Of a DNA stretch of 64,000 nucleotides, positions 15,739 to 24,947 are shown piece by piece. Positions within the stretch are counted from its first letter, which is position 1; every line of letters begins with the position of its first letter. The notes beneath the pieces were generated by a model. It searched no databases, had not been told where the DNA came from, and saw nothing but the letters and a program-made list of their open reading frames with translations. A program made the translations under genes and the position numbers. Source of the stretch: Methylobacter tundripaludum SV96 (GTDB lineage Bacteria > Pseudomonadota > Gammaproteobacteria > Methylococcales > Methylomonadaceae); assembly GCF_000190755.2 (NCBI RefSeq), contig NZ_JH109152.1, forward strand, positions 2,235,937 to 2,299,936. Direction: 5' to 3'.

Positions 15739-16728
15739 GTGACAGAGCAAATTGACAGCAGCAGGGTCATGAGATGCGTGGCCTATCAAAACGGTGTCAG
15801 TATCGGCGATGTGAGAATAGAAGACATCAGCGAAGTGCTGCAACGGGAACATACCTTTGTCTGGCTGGGTTTGCGCGAAGCGAACAGTGAGTTGTTGATT
15901 AAAATCCAGCAGGAATTCGGCTTGCATGACTTAGCTATCGAAGATGCCTGCATGGCACATCAACGTCCTAAAATCGAGGAATACGGCGAATCGCTGTTCA
16001 TGGTGTTGCATACCGCCCATCCTTACGGAGATCAGATTGAGTTCGGAGAAACCCATTTTTTTCTCGGGCCGCGTTTTCTGGTGACAGTCAGGCACGGCTA
16101 TTCAACTAGTCACAGCAAAGTAAGGGAGCGTTGCGAGGCCATGCCGAAGCAATTGGCCAAAGGGCCGGGATTTGCGTTGTATTCGATCATGGATTTTATC
16201 GTCGATAACTATATGCCGGTTATCGACGGTTTACAGGAACGCTTCGATGTGTTGGAGTCGGCAATATTCGAATACCGGCCCAGCCAGCAGACCATGGAAG
16301 GCCTTTACGAACTGAAGCGCGAGTTGCTGCTATTGGAAAGCGCCATTAATCCGGTCATTGATATCTGCAATGAGCTGATGCGCTTTCATAAAGAGGCTAT
16401 TCCCAAAGATGTACGGGTGTATTTTCGCGATATTGCCGATCACATCAAACGCATCGATCAGGCGATTCACGGCATGCGCGAGATGTTGTTCGCGGCGATG
16501 CAGGTGCATCTGACCTTTGAAACGGTGCGGCAAAACGAAGTCGTCAAACGGCTGGCTGGTTGGGGGGCGATCTTGGCGATACCTACCATGGTATTTAGCT
16601 GGTACGGCATGAATTTCAGGCACATGCCGGAGCTGGATTGGGAATACAGCTATCCGGCGGTGGTCGGCGGTGTGGCGTTGTGCAGTCTGCTGCTGTATTT
16701 ACGCCTGAAAAGGGCCGGTTGGCTGTAG
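15739..16728 (+). CDS. corA: CorA-family Mg2+/divalent cation transporter (copy 2)
   Basis: 329 residues from GTG 15739, chosen because GAGGGAG lies upstream and the N-terminus then matches copy 1 (an ATG at 15709 is in frame). Cytoplasmic domain, then two C-terminal membrane helices with YGMNF at ~289 and the MPELDWEY loop. It is very similar to copy 1 along its whole length. It precedes the kdp operon by ~620 bp. Two recent corA copies within 7 kb reflect the block duplication. Confidence 0.93.
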   Translation: MTEQIDSSRVMRCVAYQNGVSIGDVRIEDISEVLQREHTFVWLGLREANSELLIKIQQEFGLHDLAIEDACMAHQRPKIEEYGESLFMVLHTAHPYGDQIEFGETHFFLGPRFLVTVRHGYSTSHSKVRERCEAMPKQLAKGPGFALYSIMDFIVDNYMPVIDGLQERFDVLESAIFEYRPSQQTMEGLYELKRELLLLESAINPVIDICNELMRFHKEAIPKDVRVYFRDIADHIKRIDQAIHGMREMLFAAMQVHLTFETVRQNEVVKRLAGWGAILAIPTMVFSWYGMNFRHMPELDWEYSYPAVVGGVALCSLLLYLRLKRAGWL

Positions 16729-17347
16729 TTAAGATGCACACACACAATGTCGTTAGACAATCATAAAGCCCCTTCCGATTAACCGCTAGCCGGCAGCCAG
16801 TATTGAGTGTTGCGTTTCTCTGGAACGTTGTTAGCGATCATGACCGTGGAAAGTCCCCCACTCCCCGTCCTATAAGCCATGGATGGCTTTAGCAGGATGA
16901 CTTTGTCGCAAATAAGTGAGGCACTATTTGCGACAGAACCATAACCTATTCACACAACAGCCACAGATTCAGGCGTATTGATGCGGATGCCGGAAAAATT
17001 TATCGCTGATTCACATCGCCGACGATTTTCCTGCAAACCATTAAAACTGGTGTTTGTACGGATTTATCATCGTTCGCAAACAGGCAATACTTCATAGCGC
17101 TGCGATTGTTTGACCAGACTCCTGAGCGTAGCCGAAGGAGACTCACCAGCTTAGTTAGTGTTCGTTCGTGATGAGCCCGTTGCACGCTCAGAAGCCCCCA
17201 GGGGCATAACCAATTTCAAAGTAAATGCTACACAACAACCGAATTTGATGATCTGGGCGCTGTAAAGATAGACCGCGATTTTTACAGTTTTTTTATAACA
17301 ATACCGTTACATTAACCATTCGGAACATCCACAAAAAAGAGGTAACC
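16729..17347. other. Intergenic region between corA and kdpF
   Basis: No gene seen. An 11 bp perfect inverted repeat (TGTCGCAAATA at 16904-16914, TATTTGCGACA at 16925-16935) lies ~175 bp after corA and could be a weak terminator without a T-tract. The kdp promoter region with its KdpE-box-like site is at the right end. Confidence 0.55.
17277..17300 (+). promoter_or_regulatory. Probable KdpE-binding site of the kdp operon
   Basis: The core TTTTTACAGTTTTTTTATAA lies ~50 bp upstream of kdpF. The E. coli kdp operator has the same arrangement of two T-rich blocks. Near-copies precede the two secreted-protein genes (13638-13658 and 7152-7173). Confidence 0.6.
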
Positions 17348-17437
17348 ATGACCATTATCTACGGCTTGAGCGGCTTGCTCGCATTCGCATTATTCATTTA
17401 TCTGCTGGTGGCGTTATTTTACCCGGAGAAATTCTGA
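17348..17437 (+). CDS. kdpF: KdpF, small subunit of K+-transporting ATPase
   Basis: 29 residues: MTIIYGLSGLLAFALFIYLL then VALFYPEKF. A single membrane helix with the typical KdpF ending YPEKF. GAGGT lies 5 bp upstream of the ATG. It stabilises the KdpABC complex in the inner membrane. Its stop overlaps the kdpA start (TGATG), so it is the first gene of the operon. Confidence 0.92.
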   Translation: MTIIYGLSGLLAFALFIYLLVALFYPEKF

Positions 17438-19179
17438 TGACTGCAAACGGCTTAGTGCAAATCACTTTATATTTTGTCGCCCTGCTGCTGTTGGCTAAGC
17501 CTTTGGGTGTTTATATGGCGGCGGTGTATGAAAATCGCCCGTTACTTCTTAAGCGCATCTTGGGGCCATTGGAAGCAGGGTTTTATCGTTTGAGCGGCGT
17601 TAACCCGGAACAAGAGATGGGTTGGAAAAGTTACGCCGCCGCCCTGCTCTGGTTCAATCTGTTCGGCGGGCTGGCGGTATTCGCATTGCAAATGCTGCAA
17701 GCCCATTTGCCGCTGAACCCGCAACAGATGGCTAACGTCACTGTCGATTCGGCATTCAATACCGCGGTCAGTTTTGCCACTAACACCAATTGGCAGGGTT
17801 ACAGCGGCGAAACGACGATGAGTTATCTGACCCAGATGCTGGGTTTGAGTGTGCAAAACTTCGTCTCGGCGGCCACCGGCATGGCGGTTTTGGTTGCCAT
17901 GATCCGCGGCTTTCAACGCACTCATGCGGACGGTATCGGCAACTTCTGGGCGGATCTGACCCGCGGCACTTTGTATATCCTGCTGCCACTGTCGTTTGTG
18001 CTGGCGTTGGTGTTGGTTGGGCAAGGCGTGGTGCAAACCTTCAAACCTTACCAAACCATTCCGTTAGTTGAGCAAGTCAGTACCGCAACGGAAAAGACTA
18101 CACAAACCTTGGCAGTAGGGCCTGCCGCCTCGCAAATTGCCATTAAGCAACTGGGTACCAACGGCGGCGGTTTTTTTAACGTCAATTCGGCGCACCCTTT
18201 CGAAAACCCGACGCCGTTGGCCAATTTCCTGGAAATGCTGTTACTGATACTGATCCCGGCAGCACTGTGTCATACCTTCGGTACGATGGTCGGCGATCCG
18301 CGTCAGGGCTGGGCGATTTTGTCTGCGATGACGCTGGTGCTGGTCAGCTTATTATTCGTCACGGTGGGTTATGAGCAAGGCGGCAATCCGGCGCTGGCTG
18401 CGCTTGGCGTCGAACAAAGCGTCAGCGTTGATCAATCCGGCGGCAACATGGAAGGCAAGGAAACGCGGTTCGGCATCGTCAATTCGGCGATCTGGGCGAC
18501 GGCGACCACAGCGGCATCGAACGGTTCAGTCAATTCGATGCACGATTCTTATACGCCGTTGGGCGGAATGATTCCGATGTGGCTGATTCAACTCGGTGAA
18601 GTCATTTTCGGCGGCGTCGGTTCCGGGCTTTACGGGATGCTGATTTTTGTACTGATCGCAGTGTTTGTCGCCGGTCTGATGATAGGCCGTACGCCGGAGT
18701 ATCTCGGCAAAAAAATTGAAGCTTTCGAGATAAAAATGGCGGCTATCGTCATTTTAATTCCGGCTTTCTTTATTCTGGGTGGAACATCGTTGGCGATCAT
18801 GGTGGAGGCAGGAAAATCAGCGGTTGCCAATCCCGGTGCGCATGGGTTTAGCGAAATTCTTTATGCATTCTCCTCCGCGGCAGGCAACAACGGCAGCGCT
18901 TTTGCAGGTCTTAGCGCCAATTCTCCGTTCTATAACACGGCGTTGGGTATCACGATGTTGTTCGGGCGCTATGGGATCATGATTCCTGTATTGGCTATTG
19001 CCGGTTCATTGGCGGCAAAAAAGACCGTGCCAACCACTGTAGGCACCTTGCCGACGCATACGCCGTTGTTCGTGATGTTGCTTATCGGCACCGTGGTTTT
19101 GGTCGGTGCGTTGACTTTCGTACCCGCGTTGGCATTAGGGCCGGTGGTCGAGCATTTAATTATGAATACAGCTTTGTAG
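17437..19179 (+). CDS. kdpA: KdpA, K+-binding and translocating subunit
   Basis: 580 residues, highly hydrophobic with about ten membrane helices and the repeated pore-loop pattern of the K+ transporter superfamily ([43 protein letters not shown]). KdpA forms the K+ channel of the P-type Kdp ATPase for high-affinity uptake under K+ limitation. The TAG stop falls inside the left end of a palindromic repeat (19176-19295) that separates kdpA from kdpB. Confidence 0.97.
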   Translation: MTANGLVQITLYFVALLLLAKPLGVYMAAVYENRPLLLKRILGPLEAGFYRLSGVNPEQEMGWKSYAAALLWFNLFGGLAVFALQMLQAHLPLNPQQMANVTVDSAFNTAVSFATNTNWQGYSGETTMSYLTQMLGLSVQNFVSAATGMAVLVAMIRGFQRTHADGIGNFWADLTRGTLYILLPLSFVLALVLVGQGVVQTFKPYQTIPLVEQVSTATEKTTQTLAVGPAASQIAIKQLGTNGGGFFNVNSAHPFENPTPLANFLEMLLLILIPAALCHTFGTMVGDPRQGWAILSAMTLVLVSLLFVTVGYEQGGNPALAALGVEQSVSVDQSGGNMEGKETRFGIVNSAIWATATTAASNGSVNSMHDSYTPLGGMIPMWLIQLGEVIFGGVGSGLYGMLIFVLIAVFVAGLMIGRTPEYLGKKIEAFEIKMAAIVILIPAFFILGGTSLAIMVEAGKSAVANPGAHGFSEILYAFSSAAGNNGSAFAGLSANSPFYNTALGITMLFGRYGIMIPVLAIAGSLAAKKTVPTTVGTLPTHTPLFVMLLIGTVVLVGALTFVPALALGPVVEHLIMNTAL

Positions 19180-19295
19180 GCCGGAATAAGGCCATCCAAG
19201 CGCGTAGCGCGAGGTGGCGTTTCCGGCGAATTTGGGAGTTGTTTGCCGGAAACACCAGTTCTCGCTGTCGCTCGAACCGGCTTATTCCGGCCTAC
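19176..19295. repeat. Palindromic REP/MITE-like repeat, copy 1
   Basis: About 120 bp with ends GTAGGCCGGAATAAG and CTTATTCCGGCCTAC, plus inner inverted GGCGTTTCCGGC and GCCGGAAAC. Copy 2 is at 28444-28565. The left end supplies the stop codon of kdpA. It carries no gene and would form a long hairpin in the kdp mRNA. Confidence 0.8.
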
Positions 19296-19328
19296 GACTA
19301 TGAATTTAAGCAAAGTGAGAAACAATCG

Positions 19329-21398
19329 ATGAGCACAAAAAAACATACGCAACAGCTATTTAGCAGCCAGATCCTGGTGGATGCGCTAGGCGATACCCTG
19401 CGCAAACTGGCGCCTCAACAACAATGGAAAAACCCGGTGATGTTCGTGGTCTATATCGGCAGCTTGCTGACCACCGGGCTCTGGCTATGGGAATTGTTTT
19501 CCGGAGACCACACGCAAACCGGCTTCATGTTGGCCGTGACTTTCTGGCTGTGGTTCACGGTGTTGTTTGCCAACTTCGCGGAAAGCGTCGCCGAAGGCCG
19601 CAGCAAGGCGCAAGCGGCATCATTGCGTAGCGCCAAGCGCGACATCATGGCCAAGAAATTGGATAAACCGAAGTACAGCACCGAATACGCCAAAGTCGCC
19701 AGCACAACATTACGGCGCGGCGACTTGGTACTGATTGAAGCGGGCGACTTTGTCCCCGCCGACGGCGAAGTCATCGAAGGCGCCGCCAGTGTGGATGAAA
19801 GCGCTATCACCGGCGAAAGCGCGCCGGTCATTCGCGAATCGGGCGGCGATTTCAGTTCGGTAACCGGCGGTACTAGGGTATTGTCCGATTGGCTGGTAGT
19901 GAGGGTCGTTGCCAATCCCGGTGAGGCATTCCTGGATCGCATGATTGCGATGGTGGAAAGCGCATCGCGGCAAAAAACGCCTAATGAAATTGCCCTGACT
20001 ATTTTGCTGGTGGCATTGACGCTGATTTTTTTGCTGACCACCGTGACTCTGTTGCCGTTTTCCCTGTACAGCGTCGAAATCGCCAAAGCCGGTACGCCGG
20101 TTTCGATCACCGTACTGGTCGCGTTGCTGGTCTGCCTGATTCCTACCACCATCGGCGGCTTGCTGTCCGCCATCGGTGTGGCAGGCATAGGCAGGATGAT
20201 GCAGAAAAACGTTATCGCCACTTCGGGTAAAGCCATTGAAGCGGCGGGCGATGTGGATGTGTTGTTGCTGGACAAAACCGGCACGATTACCCTGGGTAAC
20301 CGTCAAGCTTCGGCATTTTTTCCGATTGGTTTGACCAGTGAAAGAGAATTGGCCGATACCGCGCAACTAGCAACGCTTGCCGACGAAACGCCGGAAGGTC
20401 GCAGCATCATTATTCTTGCCAAGCAGAAATTTGACATCCGGGAGCGCAATATTCACGAGCTGGGTGCAACGTTTGTCGCCTTTAGCGCGCAAACCCGGAT
20501 GAGCGGCGTCAATATCGGCGATCGGCAAATCCGTAAAGGCGCTGTTGATGCCATTCGCGGTTTTGTGGAAGCCCAACAGGCAAAATTCCCTGAGGAAGCG
20601 ACACGAATCGCCGATGTTGTTGCGCGGCGTGGCAGCACACCGCTGCTGGTTGTCGACGGCGGACAGGTGTTGGGCGTTATTGAGCTGAAAGACACGGTCA
20701 AGGGCGGCATCAAGGAGCGTTTTGTCGAGCTGCGCAATATGGGCATTAAAACGATCATGATCACCGGCGATAACCGTTTGACAGCCGCGGCGATTGCGGC
20801 CGAAGCGGGCGTCGACGACTTTTTGGCCGAGGCTACGCCGGAAGCCAAACTCAAGCTGATCCGCGAACACCAAGCCGAAGGCCGTCTGGTGGCGATGACC
20901 GGTGACGGCACCAACGATGCCCCTGCTTTGGCTCAGGCCGATGTGGCGGTGGCGATGAATTCGGGTACTCAGGCGGCCAAGGAAGCCGGCAACATGGTCG
21001 ACCTCGACTCTAATCCCACCAAGCTGATCGAAATCGTTGAAACCGGCAAGCAAATGCTGATGACGCGCGGCGCGTTGACCACGTTTAGCCTGGCTAATGA
21101 CTTGGCCAAGTATTTCGCCATCGTTCCGGCCGCGTTTGCAAGCACTTATCCGCAACTAGGCGCGCTTAATATCATGGGGCTTAGCAGTCCGGCCAACGCC
21201 ATACTTGCTGCCGTTATTTTTAACGCCTTGATTATTGTCGCCTTGATTCCTTTGGCGTTGAAAGGCGTGACTTACCGGCCGCAAAATGCAGCTACATTGC
21301 TGCGTAATAATTTGCTGGTTTACGGTGTCGGCGGTGTAATCGTGCCGTTTATAGGTATTAAGTTGATCGATCTTGGCTTAATTGCGTTATCGTTCTAA
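19329..21398 (+). CDS. kdpB: KdpB, P-type ATPase catalytic subunit
   Basis: 689 residues from ATG 19329 (an upstream in-frame start at 19239 lies in the repeat). P-type ATPase motifs are complete: TGES at ~161, the phosphorylated Asp in DKTGTIT at ~315, and GDGTNDAPA at ~525; the transmembrane PTTIGG segment precedes the phosphorylation site. It hydrolyses ATP to drive K+ uptake through KdpA in the inner membrane. Confidence 0.97.
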   Translation: MSTKKHTQQLFSSQILVDALGDTLRKLAPQQQWKNPVMFVVYIGSLLTTGLWLWELFSGDHTQTGFMLAVTFWLWFTVLFANFAESVAEGRSKAQAASLRSAKRDIMAKKLDKPKYSTEYAKVASTTLRRGDLVLIEAGDFVPADGEVIEGAASVDESAITGESAPVIRESGGDFSSVTGGTRVLSDWLVVRVVANPGEAFLDRMIAMVESASRQKTPNEIALTILLVALTLIFLLTTVTLLPFSLYSVEIAKAGTPVSITVLVALLVCLIPTTIGGLLSAIGVAGIGRMMQKNVIATSGKAIEAAGDVDVLLLDKTGTITLGNRQASAFFPIGLTSERELADTAQLATLADETPEGRSIIILAKQKFDIRERNIHELGATFVAFSAQTRMSGVNIGDRQIRKGAVDAIRGFVEAQQAKFPEEATRIADVVARRGSTPLLVVDGGQVLGVIELKDTVKGGIKERFVELRNMGIKTIMITGDNRLTAAAIAAEAGVDDFLAEATPEAKLKLIREHQAEGRLVAMTGDGTNDAPALAQADVAVAMNSGTQAAKEAGNMVDLDSNPTKLIEIVETGKQMLMTRGALTTFSLANDLAKYFAIVPAAFASTYPQLGALNIMGLSSPANAILAAVIFNALIIVALIPLALKGVTYRPQNAATLLRNNLLVYGVGGVIVPFIGIKLIDLGLIALSF

Positions 21399-21506
21399 TT
21401 AAAGAAAGTTCTGTAGGGTGCGCATCGCGCACCATTTTCAAAGCGTTCCTGCCAAGCAATCGCCATCAAAGGTACGCTAGATAAAAGACAAACAAAGGAG
21501 TCAGCA

Positions 21507-22082
21507 ATGACAAACCAAATTAAACCCGCAATACTCATGTTATTGTTTTTTACTGTGCTAACCGGCATCGCCTATCCATTGGCTGTCACGTTTAGCGCGC
21601 AAACCCTGTTCTCCAGCCAGGCAAACGGCAGTCTGCTTGGCAGTAACGAGCTGCCGCTCGGTTCTGAATTAATCGGTCAAGCGTTTAGCCGCCCCGAGTA
21701 TTTTTGGGGACGACCTTCAGCGACTTCGCCCGCTTCCTATAACGGCGGAGCATCCAGCGGTTCCAATCAAGGGCCTACCAATCCTGCACTGATCGACGCT
21801 GTTCAGGCGCGCATCAAAGCGTTGCGCGATGCAGACCCTAGCCATTTGGAAGCTGTACCCGTGGATTTGGTGACCGCTTCGGCCAGCGGACTTGATCCCC
21901 ATATCAGCCCTGCCGCGGCCACCTATCAAATCAGCCGCGTAGCCAAAGCCAGGCAGATGTCGCCGAACAGTGTAAGCGAATTGGTTGATCGTTACACGGA
22001 AGCACGGCAATGGGGAATATTGGGTGAGCCTCGAGTGAATGTGCTGAAATTGAATCTGGCGCTGGATCAGCATCTTAAGTAA
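21507..22082 (+). CDS. kdpC: KdpC, K+-transporting ATPase subunit
   Basis: 191 residues with one N-terminal membrane helix (ILMLLFFTVLTGIAYPLAV) and a periplasmic domain with the KdpC signatures FWGRPSAT, SGSNQGPTNP and SGLDPHISPAAA. It couples or stabilises KdpAB. An AAAGGAG RBS precedes it. The 108 bp gap after kdpB contains a small inverted repeat (GGTGCGCATCGCGCACC near 21417). Confidence 0.96.
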   Translation: MTNQIKPAILMLLFFTVLTGIAYPLAVTFSAQTLFSSQANGSLLGSNELPLGSELIGQAFSRPEYFWGRPSATSPASYNGGASSGSNQGPTNPALIDAVQARIKALRDADPSHLEAVPVDLVTASASGLDPHISPAAATYQISRVAKARQMSPNSVSELVDRYTEARQWGILGEPRVNVLKLNLALDQHLK

Positions 22083-22162
22083 GGGTAACTATGCCCTGGA
22101 ACTTGAAAACTAGCGAAGACCTATAACACAAACACAGCCGGAATCTTATTTGCTTACGGTTG

Positions 22163-22183
22163 TAAAGCAGGCATTCTGCTTTA
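22163..22183 (+). promoter_or_regulatory. Small hairpin between kdpC and the porin gene
   Basis: TAAAGCAG at 22163-22170 pairs with CTGCTTTA at 22176-22183 around a 5 nt loop, just before the porin RBS. It could modulate porin translation or act as a partial terminator; the T-tract is weak. Confidence 0.3.
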
Positions 22184-22201
22184 AACTTAAGGATTTATAA
22201 T

Positions 22202-23578
22202 ATGAAAAACCATCTAAATAATAACGCCAAACTAAAGCCGCTGGCTTTGGGCATAGCGCTGATTTCTGTTTTTGGTGTAGCACAGGCAAAGAGTTTGACC
22301 GAAGCCAGCACCTTACTCGAAACCGTGGGTGACCCCAACGAAAGCCAGTTCATGAAAGACCTTGGCTTAAAAATAGGCGGCTGGGCCAACGCCGGCGTCA
22401 CCTACAACGCGGCTAGCCCCACTAACGGGTTCAACGGTCCGGTTACTTTTGGTGATCGTTCTGCCGAATTTCAATTGAACCAATTAAACATATTCGTGCA
22501 ACGCGCCGTGGCTGCAGAAGGCGACGCGTGGGATTTCGGCGGACGTTTCGATGCGATGTTCGGTACCGATTCGATTTTTACCCAAGCATACGGTTCTCCC
22601 GCACTCGATGTGAATAGCGGACTTGTTAAAAACCGGGGCAATTGGGATCTTAACTTGCTCGGCAGCGACAGCAACCGTTTTTACGACATTGCATTACCTC
22701 AAGCTTATGCCGAGGCGTATGCACCTATTGGAAATGGTTTGAATATCAAGGCCGGTCACTTTTATACGCCGATCGGGTATGAGACAGTTCCGGCTCCTGA
22801 TAACTTTTTCTACACTCATGCGTACACCATGCAATATGGCGAACCGTTCACCCATACCGGCGTGATGGGAAACTATACGGTTGATAAAAACTGGGCAGTT
22901 ATGGGCGGCGCTACCACGGGTAGCGCGACCGGTGGTTGGGATGGCAGTTTTAACCAACAACTGGGTAACTGGGGCGGCTTGGCCGGTACCACCTGGACCA
23001 GCGATGATAAGAATACTTCAGCCAATATCAGCGGTACCTATGGTTCTACTTCAGAACAGAGCAGCAAAAAATGGGGCCTGTACAGCATCGTGCTCAAGCA
23101 TAATATCACCGATAAAACCCATCTGATGTTACAACATGATCATGGTTACGCCAATGGAGCCTTAATAGCTACAGGGGTTAATAAAGATGCTGAATGGTAT
23201 GGCATCAACACACATCTAACTTACGACATCAAGGATAACCTGACTGCGGGAGTTCGAGCCGAATGGTTCCGCGATCAAGACGGTTTTAGGGTCTGGTCTC
23301 CGCAACGTGTAGCTGCGGCTTCCAGCAATGGACTAGACAGTTACGCCAGTGGTGGTCTGGGTAACTACAGCAACAGTAATCTTGGCAGCGGCGCCAGCTA
23401 TTACGGCATTACTGCCGGTATGAACTGGAAGCCAATGAAATGGTTGAATATCCGCCCTAATGTTCGTTATGACTGGGTGGATGGACAAGTTGCTGCTACT
23501 GGCGGTCAGTACCGGCCTTTCGGCAATGCCAAGCAGGATCAATTTCTGTTCTCCAGCGATTTCGCAGTCAATTTTTAA
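22202..23578 (+). CDS. Outer-membrane beta-barrel porin (OmpL-like, BBP2 type)
   Basis: 458 residues. Signal peptide ending in VFGVAQA, then repeated amphipathic strands rich in Gly, Tyr, Asn and Trp, ending in an outer-membrane C-terminus (SSDFAVNF, terminal Phe). The IKAGHFYTPIGYETVPAPDNFFY segment is characteristic of the BBP2 porin family. It lies 120 bp after kdpC on the same strand. It may let K+ or other small solutes through the outer membrane when Kdp is induced; this is inferred from position. Confidence 0.85.
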   Translation: MKNHLNNNAKLKPLALGIALISVFGVAQAKSLTEASTLLETVGDPNESQFMKDLGLKIGGWANAGVTYNAASPTNGFNGPVTFGDRSAEFQLNQLNIFVQRAVAAEGDAWDFGGRFDAMFGTDSIFTQAYGSPALDVNSGLVKNRGNWDLNLLGSDSNRFYDIALPQAYAEAYAPIGNGLNIKAGHFYTPIGYETVPAPDNFFYTHAYTMQYGEPFTHTGVMGNYTVDKNWAVMGGATTGSATGGWDGSFNQQLGNWGGLAGTTWTSDDKNTSANISGTYGSTSEQSSKKWGLYSIVLKHNITDKTHLMLQHDHGYANGALIATGVNKDAEWYGINTHLTYDIKDNLTAGVRAEWFRDQDGFRVWSPQRVAAASSNGLDSYASGGLGNYSNSNLGSGASYYGITAGMNWKPMKWLNIRPNVRYDWVDGQVAATGGQYRPFGNAKQDQFLFSSDFAVNF

Positions 23579-23602
23579 TGCAGCTTTAGGGACAGGGATG
23601 TT

Positions 23603-23638
23603 GCGCTAGTTCCCAATTTCCAGATTGGGAACTAGCGC
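23603..23638. repeat. Inverted repeat, TTCCCAA/TTGGGAA family
   Basis: Perfect 15 bp arms (GCGCTAGTTCCCAAT at 23603-23617 and ATTGGGAACTAGCGC at 23624-23638) with a 6 nt loop lie just after the porin gene. Related hairpins occur at 24875-24897 and 58741-58819. It may reduce read-through from the porin; no T-tract. Confidence 0.6.
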
Positions 23639-23710
23639 ATATTCTGTCCAAAGAAGGCTCTACAAAAGATATTCGTAGAGCGAGCTCAAACAAAGATGAG
23701 AGACTGAAGT

Positions 23711-24616
23711 ATGGAACCAAAAACAACGAAAAGATCCTATGTTTTTTTGCCATGGATACTGACTTTTACTCTGCTGGGAGCATTCACACTGTTTAGCTAT
23801 TATAGAGGAAGTTACAATCCATTCGAGACGGAGTCTATGAAGGTTGATCTACTATCAACGATGAGGATTCATCTGCTCGAAGCTATTGAGGCAGAGAAGA
23901 ACGCCGTTCTAGCCATTACGGATGAGGCGTCGGAAAATTTTGCGATCCGAGCGCGCAAGGCCGCTGATGACGTAGAAAGCAGTCGGAAGGAAATCGAAGC
24001 CATCATCAACCAGCAGAAACGCCCACGAGAGACGGAGATTCTAAATGAATTCAATATTTGCTGGGCTCAATTTAGAAAGCTGGACGAAACAATTCTGGCT
24101 CTTGCAACTCAAAACACCAATCTCAAAGCCCAAAAAATCTCCGCGACGCAAGGCGCTCAAGAAATGGGACGCTTTGAACAGAGCTTGAGCCGCCTCATCC
24201 ACCGAAACACTAACAACAAGTGTAACGAGGCCGTCACGCTCTCGTATGAAGCGCTCACTGCCAGCCTGAAAATACTGGCTCTCCACAAGCCACATATTGA
24301 AGAGGCGGACGATCAAGAGATGGATAAAATCGAGCAAAGCATCAAGTCTTATGACGAATCAGCCAGGAAGGCTCTTGGATCTCTTCGCAGCATTGCCGAT
24401 CCAAGTGGCAGTGAAGATCTGAACAATGCCGAGACGGCATACGAACAATTTATGAACCTAACGGGTGAGGTCTTAAGGCTTTCCCGGATGAATACGAATA
24501 TCAAGTCGGCCGAACTGTCCTTGGGAAGAAAAAGATTAATTTCTTCACAATGCCAGGAGATCCTCGCCACCCTACAGGAGACAGTTCAAGCCCAGCGATC
24601 CAATGCGACTAGATAG
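23711..24616 (+). CDS. Membrane-anchored helical protein (four-helix-bundle sensor-like)
   Basis: 301 residues. An N-terminal hydrophobic segment (FLPWILTFTLLGAFTLFSYY) is followed by an almost entirely helical charged domain, like the ligand-binding part of chemoreceptors but without a second membrane span, HAMP or signalling domain. It probably faces the periplasm. It lies between the porin and kdpD on the same strand. Two cysteines (NICWAQF and NNKCNEA) might pair. It could sense or modulate KdpD; this rests on position only. Confidence 0.65.
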   Translation: MEPKTTKRSYVFLPWILTFTLLGAFTLFSYYRGSYNPFETESMKVDLLSTMRIHLLEAIEAEKNAVLAITDEASENFAIRARKAADDVESSRKEIEAIINQQKRPRETEILNEFNICWAQFRKLDETILALATQNTNLKAQKISATQGAQEMGRFEQSLSRLIHRNTNNKCNEAVTLSYEALTASLKILALHKPHIEEADDQEMDKIEQSIKSYDESARKALGSLRSIADPSGSEDLNNAETAYEQFMNLTGEVLRLSRMNTNIKSAELSLGRKRLISSQCQEILATLQETVQAQRSNATR

Positions 24617-24947
24617 GGGGCGCCTCAACAAAACGGGAAGCTAAGGATTTGGTTGAAAATAACTTCCCGAAACCACTATTTTCGATCGTCGAGCCGTTCG
24701 TGCTGAGCTTGTCGAAGCATGATCGGCTTGACGCGGTAGGCCGAAATTTTCCCGCTCACCCTTCGACAAGCTCAGGGCGAACGGAAAAATTTCACTCAAT
24801 CCATATCGGGAAGTTATTACTGACCATATCCTAAGAGCCCTTCGACAAGGCTCAGGATAGGCTTCCAAAGCGAATTCCCAAGCTTTAAGTTTGGGAACCA
24901 GCGAATAATGATCTACACACTATTTTTAGCAACGACCGGACTCACGC
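24617..24947. repeat. Intergenic region with dispersed inverted repeats before kdpD
   Basis: No gene. Inverted copies CCGTTCGTGCTGAGCTTGTC (from ~24693) and the TTCGACAAGCTCAGGGCGAACGG block (~24763) pair with each other, and a third related piece (CCTTCGACAAGGCTCAGGAT) lies at ~24839. A hairpin TTCCCAA/TTGGGAA is at 24875-24897. These are dispersed repeats; a kdpDE promoter was not recognised. Confidence 0.6.

Noticed and set aside
20367-21155. 262-codon minus-strand frame within kdpB
   Set aside because: Shadow of kdpB caused by codon bias; no recognisable protein.
24617-24947. Possible CRISPR-like repeats before kdpD
   Set aside because: Repeats are inverted, few and irregularly spaced; they are dispersed palindromes, not a CRISPR array.
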